Assembly (NCBI GenBank): GCA_029215795.1 | Contig: JARDYH010000002.1 | Coordinates: 57,079,001-57,143,000, forward strand | Length of the DNA stretch: 64,000 nt | From: Anniella stebbinsi | Taxonomy: Eukaryota; Chordata; Lepidosauria; Squamata; Anniellidae | Reading direction: 5' to 3' | Shown: positions 11,937 to 23,121 of the stretch, in pieces | Numbering within the stretch: the stretch's first letter is position 1 | Layout of the letters: each line of letters opens with the position of its first letter | Translations under genes and position numbers: made by a program | The notes under the pieces: generated by a model | What the model saw: only the letters and a program-made list of their open reading frames with translations | Told to the model about the DNA's origin: nothing | Database searches by the model: none

Positions 11937-12730
11937 TTGCCTGGATCCCTGTGGGCGGCAGACCCAATGCTGCAGTGGTGGAAGCAGCCCCTATCCAAAA
12001 GGAGTGCGTTCCAAATTGAAAACCAGACAACTGCACACTATCCAACGCCCGTTTCGTAATAACGGAAAACTGGAACTTGGTCAGTGGAGAACGGTCCACA
12101 TGACAAAAGAAGAAACCTATATGTGTCCCTCGTAACTCCCGAAAGGCCCTCAGGGCCTGCACCGGGCATAATTCCTCCTGAGATGTGGTATGCAAAAGAA
12201 TCGTCTGACCTTTGCCCCCGCGGTCAGTTTTGGAGCATCGCAAGTGGATCTGGACCCGATCCTCACAAGGTTGTACATCCCCAAATTGTAAGGCACGTGC
12301 AGACATATCTCCCCTGGTGGCTGCTAACAATTCTGAAATTCTGAAAGCCCTGAAAAAGGCCGTAAGCACTGCCGCATGAAAAAGAGCAGCCTCAAATGGA
12401 GGCGCGCAAAGCACTTGCCACTTGGCTCTCAATCCCAATAAAATCTCCGGGGATATTGGAGTCCTGGCATCCGGTCTTGAGGGCAACTCCCTCGCCCAAC
12501 CCCTTAAAGCTCGCCTGATTCAAAAATTATCTGTGTTATCCAGCATCCCCTTGCTTCTGGAACAAAATCCCAGGGCCGCCAGCTTACCAGTAATGGTGCG
12601 TACCGCCATGCCCTTCTCCTTAGCAGCAACACAGAATTGCAACAGGTGATCCACCGGAATGGGCCACTCCTGATTCAATGCATAGGTCCTCCTAAACAGC
12701 TGAAACTCCCTACTTGCCTTTCTATACGCT
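11900..12730 (-). pseudogene. Ngaro tyrosine recombinase (YR), broken
   Basis: Phage-integrase-like tyrosine recombinase that would integrate the circular cDNA. Reading from about 12730, an N-terminal helical region (TITGKLAALGF) is followed by an in-frame TGA at 12520-12522, then the catalytic domain. Visible are FRAFRISELL (box I arginine), HLRCSKTDRGG (the lysine-containing beta-hairpin), THSFWIGAAS (box II, where the family has HSFR) and AIGRWRPQAF. The box-II arginine is tryptophan (TGG at 11995-11997), which a C-to-T change at CGG explains. The catalytic tyrosine expected shortly after GRW is not visible in this frame, and the frame shifts there toward the hydrolase. The recombinase is therefore dead. 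Confidence 0.8.
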
Positions 12731-12770
12731 GATCAAGTACTTGGGGCGACAGACAGCCACACTGCTCTTT

Positions 12771-13322
12771 CTATTTTGTCCTGCCAATCTCCCATAAGAC
12801 AACTGGCACTTCCTCCGGCTTCTCCCTTGCCCAAGGGGCCAGATCCCGAAATCTCTTTACCTGCTGGCGCGATAAAGCATCAGCAATGGAGTTATCCAAG
12901 CCGGGAATATGGCGAGCTCGAAACAGAATATTATTCCGTAGGCAATGTAGCGTAAAGGCCCTGACCAATACCATGACTCTATTATTCCTAGAAGTCAAGG
13001 TATTAATGACCTGAACCGTGGCCTGGTTGTTGCACCAAAAATGCACAACACAATCCCGCAACTCCAAGGCCCACATGTGGGCCACCACGTATATAGGAAA
13101 AAATTCCAAAAACATTAAATCCTTGCATATGGGGGACTCCTGCCACTCCCCAGGCCAGGTCTCGGCGCACCAACGGTCGCCCCAGATCACCCCAAAACTG
13201 AACGCCCCAGAGGCGTCAGAATGTATTTGCATGTCAGCTTCCAACAATAATTCCCTCTTCCAGAATGACACTCCATTGAAGCCCTCCAAAAAGGAGAGCC
13301 ACACTGTTAAATCATTCCGCAT
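12771..13322 (-). pseudogene. Ngaro RNase H domain
   Basis: RNase H that would remove template RNA during reverse transcription. Visible motifs are MQIHSDASGAFSFGVIWG (first acidic residue), LMFLEFFPIYVVAHMW (second, E), VVHFWCNNQATVQVIN (third, where an Asp is usual and Asn is present) and NSIADALSRQQV (fourth, D). It is in the same frame as the reverse transcriptase; the two are divided only by a stop at 13335-13337, so originally one polyprotein. The Asp-to-Asn change would weaken metal binding. Ends at its own stop at 12771. Confidence 0.8.
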
Positions 13323-13334
13323 TTCCCGTGTAAC

Positions 13335-14636
13335 TCAGACATGATGGTGTGGGCTGGCCAGACCTTTCATGGCATTACAGAGCCTCCGCAGGAAGGCTTG
13401 ACCTGGGGCCACCACTCTACATGCAAAATTCAAATGCCCCACTAGTTCTTGTAACTGTCTCAATGTGACTTTCCTCTGAGAGCACAGAGTAGCTAGCCGG
13501 GTCCTCAACACCCTGACTTTCTCTGCCGGCTGCCTGCAGCACTGTCGCATGGAATCCACCTCGACACCCAAATACATCAAAACACTAGCTGGGCCCTCTG
13601 TCTTCTCCTGTGCTAACGGAACCCCCAATTCAGCTGCTAAAGCCGCAAATTCCATCATTAAATAAGCACATTGGCCCAAATCTTTTGCCCCACAGAAGAA
13701 AAAATCATCCAAATAGTGAGAAAAATCTGGAATGCCAGTGCGCTCTCTTATGGCCCATTCCAAAAAGGAACTAAAACGCTCAAACATAGAACATGAAATT
13801 GAACACCCCATGGGCAGGGCCCTATCTACATAGTATTGCCCCTTAAAACTAAACCCCAGGAGGTCAAAGTCCTCAGGATGAATGGGCAATATGCGGAAGG
13901 CAGATTTAATATCACATTTGCCCATTAGCGCCCCTTGCCCATGCTTCCTAACCATAGCAACTGCTGAGTCAAACGATGCATAATGCACAGAACACAAATG
14001 TTCTGGAATAGCATCATTGACTGAGTGCCCCTTCGGAGCTGACAAATTATGTATTAGGCGATACTCCCCAGGCGCCTTTTTGGGAACAATGCCCAAAGGA
14101 GAAACGCGTAAGTTGGGAATTGGAGGAGAACTAAACGACCCTAGTACCCTCCCACCCGCTACTTCCTTATTAATCTTCTCCTGCACCAACTGTTCCATGA
14201 CCCGAACTGACTTTTGGTTTTTTGAAAATGCTGCAACCCTGGGGCCCTTAAAAGGGATATGAAAACCGTCCTTAAACCCAGCCGCCAGGTAACACGCATC
14301 CGGTCCCGGATAGCATGCCAGGAGCCGTTGCAATGGCTCAAGTTTGACTGGACTGGGCCCCTTTGGGAGGAGGATGTTGACCATCAGGTTTTCTGCCTCC
14401 CTGAAAATCCCAAATGATTCCCTTGCCCCCTCTCGCCTTCGGACAGCTGGCTCCTGGGTGCGGACCGTGGCAGACCGGACATTCGTGTCGGAAACGGCAC
14501 GCTGCACGGGTGCAGGCCCCGCGTGAACTATATTCCCAGCAAAGCAAGCGGGGTTGAACCCCTTGCCCCACCAACACGTGGGAAGATGCCGCCGGCTGAT
14601 ATTTCGCCAAAATATGGCTGCTGTCCTCCCTGTCAC
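13335..14636 (-). CDS. Ngaro reverse transcriptase
   Basis: Long open frame with a DIRS/Ngaro reverse transcriptase. Visible are VSPLGIVPKKAPGEYRLIHN (fingers), GALMGKCDIKSAFRILPIH (motif A, catalytic Asp), ALPMGCSISCSMFERF (motif B) and FSHYLDDFFFCG (motif C, YLDD). LMYLGVEVDS and the VTLRQLQELVGHLNFACRVV connection follow. The part before about LPKGPSPVKL (near 14390) overlaps gag in another frame and is probably not translated as pol. It ends in TGA at 13335-13337, which reads GTC-TGA-GTT where relatives have arginine, fitting a CGA-to-TGA change. The RT itself has no internal stop and keeps its catalytic aspartates. Confidence 0.85.
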   Translation of the reverse strand: MTGRTAAIFWRNISRRHLPTCWWGKGFNPACFAGNIVHAGPAPVQRAVSDTNVRSATVRTQEPAVRRREGARESFGIFREAENLMVNILLPKGPSPVKLEPLQRLLACYPGPDACYLAAGFKDGFHIPFKGPRVAAFSKNQKSVRVMEQLVQEKINKEVAGGRVLGSFSSPPIPNLRVSPLGIVPKKAPGEYRLIHNLSAPKGHSVNDAIPEHLCSVHYASFDSAVAMVRKHGQGALMGKCDIKSAFRILPIHPEDFDLLGFSFKGQYYVDRALPMGCSISCSMFERFSSFLEWAIRERTGIPDFSHYLDDFFFCGAKDLGQCAYLMMEFAALAAELGVPLAQEKTEGPASVLMYLGVEVDSMRQCCRQPAEKVRVLRTRLATLCSQRKVTLRQLQELVGHLNFACRVVAPGQAFLRRLCNAMKGLASPHHHV

Positions 14637-14766
14637 CCACCCCTGGCCTGGTCGGGGTCATGAATTGGAGCCATAAATTGTTGTCCTTCATGTCCCATCG
14701 AAGGGCGTGGTCAAACGCGGCCCGCATACGAAATGACTCATCATATGCAAGCCACGCCCCCCTCAT
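14338..14766 (-). pseudogene. Ngaro gag C-terminus with zinc-binding motifs
   Basis: Nucleic-acid-binding end of the structural protein. It carries YDESFRMRAAFD, RWDMKDNNLWLQFMTP and then a Cys/His cluster, LLCWEYSSRGACTRAACRF followed by RHECPVCHGPHPGASC. The spacing of C and H fits a CCCH finger followed by a zinc knuckle, the usual tail of DIRS-group Gag. It is one base out of frame with the upstream gag part; the shift occurs at the run of Gs at about 14753-14760, where both frames read the same conserved region (EYEGG... versus GAWLAYDE). The end overlaps pol by about 300 bases, as in related elements. Confidence 0.75.
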
Positions 14767-15451
14767 ACTCTGTATATGCTCTATAAAGCATATCCAAGTA
14801 TTTAGTCAGAATTCCCCCTTTTCCCGGGAATTTTTGCTGAATTACTCCCATATAAATTAGGTAACCAGGGAGCCAATTTGCCCAAGTCCTAGCAACCTTT
14901 TTGCTATGCAGCCGCTCCAACTCCTTGTCACTTGATTTGTCCTTGTCTTTCATCTCTGTCTCCTTGAAGAGCAGAGAGAAGACATCCACAAATTCCCCTT
15001 TCCATATCTTTTCCCGCGTCGCAGGCAACAGATGGTACCCCAACGGAGCAGCCGTGCTGCCTGTAGGGATAGCTGATGCCTTGACCCCAGCATAAGGATC
15101 CCTAACGTTACTCCTGGCCCCCACTGACAGACTAGGAGCTCCCGCTGGACCTTGCCACACTGCCAGACAAGCCATCGCAGTAGGCGATGGCTCTTGTTGC
15201 ATTTGTAAGGCCACCGTGTTGCTTACCTGCGAGTCCAGGACCCTGTCACCCACCGTCTTTTGTGTGTTGTCCATCGCTACGCGCCGCTCTGACACCTGGC
15301 TGGTAGCAGCTTGAGATGCTCCCATCACTGCAACCGCGGGGCTCCCATCTGGCCGCAGGGTCTGGGACGTGTGCGTGTAGGGACATGGGACCAGTGGACT
15401 GACAATCCCCTGTTGAGGTGTGCCTACACCCTGCACAGCCACAGTGCAGCT
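14741..15451 (-). pseudogene. Ngaro gag middle part
   Basis: Continuation of the gag frame after a TAG at 15452-15454. Visible features are a proline/threonine-rich linker, the conserved-looking LLPATREKIWKGEFVDVFSL, and a lysine/glutamate-rich helix leading to RTWANWLPGYLIYMGVI and LTKYLDMLYRAYTEYEGG. The stop and this frame are in register, so the original gag was continuous. It starts with one unit of a tandem duplication (GVGTPQQG...CP.THT) whose other unit ends just before the stop. Confidence 0.7.
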
Positions 15452-15545
15452 CTACGTGTGCGTGTTTGGACATGTAACCGGTGTACTAACTGTTCCCTGC
15501 TGAGGTGTACCTACACCCTGCCAAGCCGGTGTGCAGCCCATCCCG
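15370..15545 (-). repeat. Tandem duplication inside gag
   Basis: Two adjacent units of about 100 bp share GGACATG..ACC.GTG.ACT, CC.TG.TGAGGTGT.CCTACA and CACCCTGC. In protein terms both contain GVGTPQQG followed by CP-THT. The premature gag stop lies at the junction of the units. Confidence 0.6.
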
Positions 15546-16117
15546 TGCCACCATGGATACCAGTTCCATGGCAGGGTTGGTCCCCACGGTGGGAGGGTAC
15601 CAGGCAGTGTTGTGCTACGGGACTCACCTGGAGGGTGTGATGCAGACGCTCCTCCCTCCCTTGAGCCAGGCGCCGTCACCAGCGTGGATGGCACAGCATC
15701 CGTGGACGGTGTGTGGGCCTCTGCCTGGGTCGATCTCTCAGGAGTGGAAGTCGGCACGTCCAAGTCAGGCCAGGTCTTCAAAGGCTGCGCCGCAGTCTGA
15801 CCCCCCCCGACCTCCGTACCTGAGGCCTCGACCGCCTGCAGACAAGCTGAAACAGAAGCCCACAATTGATCCTGCTTCTGCTTCCTGGTGAGAGGAAGAC
15901 CCGCCTGTCCTTTTGTGTTCACTGTAGCTGCACTGTATTGCTGCTGGAGTACCCCTCTCTCCTGTTCCACCGCCTGCAATCTAGCTAGTATTGATTGTAT
16001 TTCGGGATTGTCAGCCTCATCGGAAGAGGAATCCAAACGCGCCCTGGGCCGCTTCGTATTTTGCCTGGGCGCCCTGTCTTTTCCCTTCCTACCCCCTACA
16101 CCTTTGGTAGGTGCCAT
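15452..16117 (-). pseudogene. Ngaro gag N-terminal part
   Basis: Start chosen at the ATG at 16117-16115, giving MAPTKGVGGRKGKDRAPRQ, a basic N-terminus typical of a nucleic-acid-binding Gag. A short predicted coiled coil (IQSILARLQAVEQERGVLQQ) and a Pro/Thr/Ser-rich segment follow. The frame is open upstream to 16387 but without conserved sequence. It ends at TAG 15452-15454, immediately after the first unit of a roughly 105-bp tandem duplication. Confidence 0.65.
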
Positions 16118-16379
16118 GCCACCAATAGCCTTGAAGGGGAGAGACCCCCGTGTAGACAGAAAGCAGGAAAACACCTCTGCCTCCCCCCCCCGCTCCCTGC
16201 CACCTATGTAGAAAGCCCCAATAGAACCAAACACCGAGTTAATTTTGAAGTCCGCCCTGCAGTACCACCTGCCACCCAACAGGGGATCCGCAGTGCTGTA
16301 TAATAAAATTGTAAAGATAGTGGGTGAAGGAACAAGGCGTCTCCTGGCCAATCCGCCCAGCAACCGCTCCAACCAATGA

Positions 16380-17085
16380 ACCACCATCGCTCAGAATGGG
16401 GTGAGGGGTGTGGCCATTCTTCCCAATCCGCCCAGCAACAGCCTCCGTCAGTGACCGGCCTTGTCAACCAGGCTCCAGACCCCCCTTTCCCCTCTCAATT
16501 TTGCCTGAGCAAGGTTATGGGCAACAGCCCAACAGCGACCCGGCGGCTGCCACCGCAGGCCCGCCTGAATCACCTCCTTCGCCTCTACAGCCCAGGCCCA
16601 GCCAAAGCTCCCTTTCCAGCCCCCCCCCCCGGGGCTTGTTAGGCAAGCCTATCCACCGCCCAGGCCCTCAGCTGCCTCCTCTACTCTCCGGAAGGGCCAG
16701 CCGGCCCTTCCCCCTCAAACCTGGGGCCTCCTGGCCCAAAGCCGGCCACGAGGTGCAGCGCCACTGGGATGGGAAGCCTCTGCGTCCGCCTCTCAAGCTC
16801 GCCGGAACCTCGCCCCAGCCGCTGCTCCAAGCAGCTGCTCACCCCGACGCTCCCGAGCACGCTGCCTGCTCAGCGCGCCGAGCCCTTCCATCGTCAGCCG
16901 CCGCTTTGCCCAAGAGGAGGGAGGGAGGGAGCCCGGGCCTTATAAAGGCTCCGGCTCCCCCTCCCCCTCCACCCCTCCCCTTCCCAATCCAGGAGGCCGC
17001 CCAATGGCGTGCCCCCACACCTCGTCTCCCATGCCCGCCACAATCTCCCCACCACACCCAGGCTATGCCGGGCGTGTCGTAAGGC
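16380..17085 (-). promoter_or_regulatory. Ngaro 5' region with TATA box
   Basis: A GC- and CpG-rich stretch upstream of gag. A palindromic TATA motif, CCTTTATAAGG, lies at 16938-16948 on the minus strand, about 820 bases before the gag start. The other Ngaro copy has CTTATATAAGG at a comparable place (60321-60331). The long open frames on both strands here result from GC-richness and show no conserved protein. Confidence 0.45.
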
Positions 17086-18041
17086 CCAACTAGTCAGATA
17101 GATACTTTGCCTTAGCAACCTTTCCCTGCTAGTGTCACCCAGAACTGATTCCTCCCTCCCCACATACAACCATTTCTAAGTCACTTTAGTTCCTCCTCAC
17201 ATTACACAATCCTTCATTCATTCTTCCTAAAAGCAATTTTGTATGACACATGTTTTTCCATTTTTGGAGACAGAGAACTGTCCCTGAGACAGACAGATTA
17301 GAGGCCACTCCATAAGTCTGTGGCTGAGCAGAACCCTGTACAATCAAGCCCATGTCCAACATTCAGAACAGAGAATCATAATGGCTATACATATCCCCAT
17401 TTTCTACATTGGCACCCCAACATGCAATTATATTCATGCAGAAATTTCAGTTTCAGGCTTTATAAAACTCAGCAAAGAGGTTCTCTTGGGCATTTTCAAT
17501 TAAGGTAGTTTTAATGTCCCTAACTTTTAATGATGGTTTGCCTTCACTGGTTTTCCATGAAGAAAACATCTATGCAATTCTCTGACTGTTGATTTCATCT
17601 ATGTACAGCAGAGCTGGGGGGGGGGGGATTATCTCAGAGGGCAAGGGTAAAATTGGCTCCGAGGCATCTTTAAACCTCAGTACAACCAATTCAGCTGAAC
17701 GGCTGCCCTTGCATAGTTATAGTTCTTCGCACAACATTATTTCAATGCTGAGCCAAAGCAGTCATGTACATTTCATTTTGCTTCCATTATTGTTGAACAA
17801 CACCTCCATTTTTGTGTTTTTGAATGCACTCTTAAAATTTAATTATTATGTTTTCATCCAAGTTCTAGAAGGAAATGTGCAACAAACAAACAAACAAACA
17901 AACCCAAAAGTCTATGTATGAGGTCCAAGGAACTGTGCCCTGTGGGCCAGCTCAGGAAAGCTTCCAAGCAAATAAGCAGTCTAAGATCTAAATCTGACAC
18001 ACCAAACTTGAGGAAAGCTCTTCTGACTTGGCTGAGCTAAA

Positions 18042-18077
<36 letters not shown>

Positions 18078-18414
18078 GAAATTATACAGTTTGTTCTTGA
18101 AGCAGCAAGACTGAAGAAGGCAATTTTCTTCATGACATCTATCCAAGCATCATGTGGGAAATTGAGGGAAATAAGAGTCCTATAGGGGCATAAATTAGGA
18201 TAAGGTGTACACTCACTTCACCACTTGTTCCTGATATGTTCTGGGACAATCCTGGCCAGCCATACTGGTGGTATGATACCACTAGGCCACCTAAGGCTGC
18301 AGATACTGGGATGGGGAGCAGCTATGAGGTTTTGAAGGAAAAGAACCTTGAGTCAGTTTTAGTGACTGACTCCCAAATGGATTTCATGGTCATCTGTTGG
18401 ACTCTTAAGACCTT
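17086..18414. other. Unique-looking sequence with microsatellites
   Basis: No gene recognised. Contains a G10+ run near 17617, (CAAA)n near 17882-17901 and a (TC)n microsatellite at about 18046-18072. Confidence 0.4.
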
Positions 18415-18654
18415 ACTTCTTTGTAGAGGTAATAGGAGATTCATGTATCTGCTGCAGTGTAGCAGTGGAGGCTGGTGGCTCCGATGTCAGTGTGATGGTG
18501 AATCCGTTCTGGTTTTCAGACAGAACTGAAACTGTGGAAACACCTTGGATAGCTTCTATAGAGCTCTGACTGAAACTGGAGCAGATTCACCATCCCACTG
18601 ACACTGCTATGCTGCAACAGGTACATGAATCTCCTATTACCTCTATGAAGAAGT
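18415..18654. repeat. Fold-back repeat
   Basis: The left arm ACTTCTTTGTAGAGGTAATA..GATTCATGTAT..GCAG pairs with the right arm TACATGAATCTCCTATTACC..TCTATGAAGAAGT. The pairing continues inward through GTCAGTG.GATGGTGAATC and its complement GATTCACCATCCCACTGAC. The left arm carries about 19 extra bases (GAGGCTGGTGGCTCCGA) absent from the right one. Likely a MITE; the superfamily was not determined. Confidence 0.7.
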
Positions 18655-20550
18655 CAGGTGATAAGAGTACAGCAGCTGACCATTAAATCCATTGAAGAGC
18701 ATTGAAGAGTAATTTGTAACCATAGTTTAGCTGTGCTTGAAGCTACAGGTGACTAGGGTGAGAGTGCTGGGGTACAACTGCCTGAGCTACAATATGTAAA
18801 GTCCTAGATATTTCTACGTCCAGTGTAATTTCTCTATGGATAAACAAGTCTCCAGGAGCTGGCAAGCCATGTTGGGCAAAAACACTATATTCCACTGTAG
18901 AGCAGCCCAAATCACTCTTGTCAGTCTCCATGTCTCTACAAAAAAGTAGCCACTACTTCTTCATTCAGCAACAAACTCTCCCCTGGGGCCAGTTGGCCAT
19001 CCCTGCTCTAACATATGCCCATGTTTTATATGAATATGCACAGCATGCTCCAGGACCTACTCTCCAGACCAATGGGTTTTTTCCCCATGTGTTAATGAAC
19101 TGTGCACTGCACACATCAAATAATCTCTACACATCTTTAGGAACTAAAACCAGTTAAAACACACACACACTTGATTTTTCACACATCATTGGAATACTCC
19201 CTATGATTCTACAACCTTCGGGTTTCCTCCAGCAAAACTTTAAATCCAAATACTTCTCATGTGGCAAGCATCATTAAGATGTGCAAAACCTGCTATCCGG
19301 AATTCTGGCAGCTCATACTATATGGAATGTTAAAAATTATAGAGACAAAATTTCCCACAAGTAGGTAAGCAGATAAAAAACTGAATATGCATATTAACAT
19401 TTCAGAGAAAGGTACAGCATTTATTGCCAGATAAAAAGCTCTCTTGAAATCACATAAGTTAACTATTTAGACTTTTAGTACTGTTTTAATGTTGCATTAC
19501 AGAGATTAGTAGCCATGTACATATACAGTGTGTGTGTGTTCCAAAATGTTCCCATTAATTTATATGGAAAAGAATACACTTCCAGAGAAGGTATATGTCA
19601 GTGATAATTATAGATTAATTACTGAATATTAAACCTGCAACCTGGATGCAGTTCTATATTGTTAGGTTGGGAGATGTAATGTCACCTGTTTGACATAAAT
19701 ACACACGTGTATTATTCTCCCATGCAATACTACCAGAAAGAAAACAGAATGCTCGGTTCGTCAATAAAATAGTTTACAAACTACTATTAACTGATTGTGT
19801 AGTTCGGAAATATCAATGTATCTGTCAATGATTGACATCTAGAAATTTGTACAAGATGTTCTCCAGTTTGTTCTTGCTATATACATGCTGAAATTGTTTC
19901 TTGATGTTATTCTGTAAATTACACCTCTTGAAGTTGTTTCTCATCCATATGTCATCTAGATCAAAGGAGGAAGAGGTGGAAAGAGCAATCCTGGGACATT
20001 TAGACAGTGGTCTGATCTCAGAGAAGGAAATTGGAGATCCAACCCCTCCTTCCCCTTGTAGCCAGTGTGGAAAAAACCATGCCAGTTGGCCCTTGAGGTT
20101 GGAAACTCAGCCTCGTACAGGGTGAAAGGGGGGCATTTTGGTGGGTGGGGGGAGGAAGTGACTGGAGAGGCCAGGATAGAACTATCCTGAGGTCTTTGCA
20201 GCCTCCTTCCCTCTTCCTCTGAAACGCTATTGCTAGATGTGCAAAAAAAAGCCCATATAGTGAAATATGCAGGATGGAAAGACAGAATAGCAAAGATCAA
20301 TCCTGCCATTCCTCCTATCCTGCATAGGATGCTGGTAAGCCTGCAAGTTTCAGGGCTTACGATTATCAAGGTCACAACCAATAGCATTATGCCTTAAGGA
20401 GCCATAGGATCATTTGTTTCCCTTGAAGAGTAGACAAAGCCCTGGGATCCCTCCTTCCAGATACATACACGCAGTGAAACATCTGCAACCCTTACTGCTT
20501 TGACATTGGAAGAGGGGGAAAGATGATATATTGGGGGCATGGTGTGGGCA
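18655..20550. other. Unique-looking AT-rich sequence
   Basis: No conserved gene or repeat seen. Short AC and TG microsatellites lie near 19160 and 19528. Confidence 0.4.
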
Positions 20551-20612
20551 GATCATTGAACTCAATGAGATTTACTTCTTAGTAGATATGCCTAAGAATC
20601 CACTGTAATCTA
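20551..20612. repeat. 'TACTTCT' repeat fragment
   Basis: Contains TTGAACTCAATGAGATTTAC followed by TTCTTAGTAGATATGCCTA, the same consensus as at 4064-4135. Confidence 0.5.
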
Positions 20613-22585
20613 ACTAGAGCAGTGGTTTAAACCTAAATTTTGGGGAAATCTGGGATCATGTAGGCAATTATTGGATTGTATCAGGGAACTTGACAATATA
20701 GCTTTGGCATAAATGCATTGGATTTTATCTGCATATGCCATACTTAGCTGCAGTGGGTGGGTAAGGCTCAGAGACAGTGGCTAACCCTAACCCTAAAGGT
20801 TTTTAGATCATAGTCTTTTAGCCAGTATGTTCCAAAAGCTGTCAAACAGTAGTTCCGATAAGCAACAAAGCACTCAAACCAGGTTATTGTAAACTCTTGC
20901 ATTACTTCATACATAGGATTAAACAAAGGCATTCTTTGAACTGAACAAAGAAAAATGGAGTGCAAAGGTTTTAATTAATTAATTAATCTGAGAGCAAAAA
21001 CTTATTGCTGTTTCGCTCACGTATATTGGAGTTTTCAGCAAATGTGACATGAAACAAAACATAAAATAACATTGCAGAATTCTGAAATGAAAATGGTGGT
21101 TTTACATAGACACAGATATCTGGCATTCAGGACAACCAAGCAAAACTACTTAGATAAGCCTCATCTGAAAGAAGTGGGATCAGGGGAAAGGGATAACTGC
21201 TTTTCTTGATATCTCCACATTTGTATGCAGTGTTAGTCTCAGCCTAAAGCACATTAAACTGATTAGCTATGTTTATTGACATAATAGTTTGTAGGCTTGG
21301 ACACATGTTGAGAAATATTATCTAACTTATTAATAGGACTTATGACTTGTGAGCTGTCAAAAATGCTTACAAAGGAAAAGGACCATAATTTGCTTTTCTA
21401 TTACTTTAGCAGTATGCCAGATCTTACATTAATAAAATGGTATCTGTTTAAACAGAAGCTGCTAGAAGATTTTAACAGCTGCTTCTTCTCTTATTGGTAA
21501 ATTGCAAAGCAAGTACAAATAGAAAATATTAAGTAGCCACAGACTATTCTAAATTAAACCCCAGATTTAGCTTTTAAAAGGCAGGTATTTGGGTTTCTCT
21601 TTCATTTGTTTGATGTTATTATTATTACAGCATATAGGGTTTAAAAGTCATCATTTCCCTAGGAAGATTTTCACTTTCCATACTTTAAGCATGGCTAGAT
21701 TTTTGAACTTGCAATTCAAAGCTTACATAAAGAAATTTACAGAGCAAACATCCAGGAGTTAGGTCTGCTGGGTGCAATAGGATAGCTCCTAAAGCCTCTT
21801 GCCCCTGCAGAGTCCATACTATATTAGCAGAAAAAAGTTTTGCTGGCATAGATAAACCTAAGGATTTTTGAAGGATCCAATCTCCATGAACTCCTATATG
21901 AAATGACCTAATCCACACTTCCCACACTAATGTATGATTGGATCTTAGCTATCGACTGGATATAACACTTATCCAAATGTTATGATGACATTTTTGGCAG
22001 TTAAAGCTATCAAAACATGCAGTTAAATATATCTTTAAATCCTGAAAGATTCTGCATTAATCTGCAGTTTTTAAAAGACAACAGCACAAAATCCATACAA
22101 ACAAAAATTTATATATAATTAAATATGTACTTGCCCATTTATATAAAAATATCTTAGCGTATTTTTTTAAAAAAAATTGCAGATTAATGTAGAAACAGAA
22201 CTGAATTACAGCTAAAACCATGTGAAATTGACACTGAGTGGAAATAGATAGATTTACCAATCCTAGTTATATCCTTACACTACTGGGACTCTGCCGACAC
22301 AAGAAGGGGAGCCATGTGAAATGGGGGAGCTGTGAGCCTTAGCTATAACCCTATACTCACTTAGGGACTGGTCCTGTCCCAGATGGTGTCCATTATGCTT
22401 GAAAAAAGAGAGGTGATGTAAATTTCAACAATCCCACTGGAGTCACTGAAGGGCCCTCTACAACAAGCCCCAGTTCTTCCCTCTTTGTCAAAATAGAGGA
22501 TAAGAATTCCAGGGAGCAATCACTGGTGCTGCCACTGGAAAATCTTCAATTGATTAAGTTCACCTTATCCATTTCTCTGTATTTC
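20613..22585. other. Unique-looking AT-rich sequence
   Basis: No gene recognised. A telomere-like TAACCCTAACCCTAA (20782-20796) is too short to mean anything by itself. (TTAA)n occurs near 20971. Confidence 0.4.
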
Positions 22586-22720
22586 CATGACATAAACAAC
22601 CAGAACTTTAGAACTCATTTGAAAACTGCCTATGAGGGATCAAACCTCACTTCTCATGGAAGGAAGTTCCATAATGACAGGGCCACCACTGAGAAGTCCC
22701 TGACTCTAGACTTTACTGAT
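22586..22720 (-). mobile_element. L2-clade LINE fragment
   Basis: On the minus strand the translation VRDFSVVALSLWNFLP corresponds to the segment before the end of L2 ORF2, which reads RAFSV..P..WNDLP in the copy at 28.6 kb. Only about 130 bp are recognisable; both ends are lost. Confidence 0.5.
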
Positions 22721-23121
22721 TGGCTGGTTTTAAAGGCCAGGCAGGCTCTTATAGGTTCAGGCAATCTGACAAATATTATTTTTCTTTTCTTTTTTTTAAC
22801 CAAAAGCAGCTCTGAGGTATTGGCAGGGAACTGCTTAGCTCTTTCCGTTCTGAATGTTTTCCCACTCAAAGCTACTTTTGCCTGGGGGTGGGAGGAGAAT
22901 ATTACTATCAAATTTCTAAAGCTAAAATTCAAAACCAAATTGGGTCATTATTAGACAATGCCCCCTTGAGAATTTTCAAGTATTCAAAAGGAGTACTTGA
23001 AGGACCCGGATGAGATTCAGAACACCACTCCCAAACAAATAAATGTTAAACCCAGACGCACATGGACCACTTCCACCCTCTGCCAGTTTCTTCTCCTTCT
23101 AACATATATACACCCATCTTA

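Larger units (their letters stand above)
10800..17085 (-). mobile_element. Ngaro-type tyrosine-recombinase retrotransposon
   Basis: A minus-strand element of about 6.3 kb. Read 5' to 3' it carries a GC-rich promoter region (about 16.4-17.08 kb), gag, reverse transcriptase, RNase H, tyrosine recombinase and an SGNH hydrolase, followed by a non-coding end. This order and the SGNH domain are diagnostic of the Ngaro branch of DIRS-like elements, which integrate with a tyrosine recombinase instead of a DDE integrase and leave no target duplication. The 3' non-coding part (10813-11340) matches 58679-59220, so a second copy exists in the window. Split direct repeats are expected; I see only short internal repeats (GCCTCA.GACTC). 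The outer borders are approximate. Confidence 0.85.

Noticed and set aside
10800..17085. Endogenous retrovirus
   Set aside because: No protease, DDE integrase or long direct terminal repeats; tyrosine recombinase and SGNH domains identify an Ngaro/DIRS-type element.
16376..17169. Proline-rich 224-codon frame opposite the Ngaro promoter region
   Set aside because: Composition artefact of GC-rich DNA; no family similarity and it overlaps the element's 5' region.
20782..20796. TAACCCTAACCCTAA, telomere-like
   Set aside because: Only two and a half units; expected by chance or a minor trace, not an interstitial telomere.
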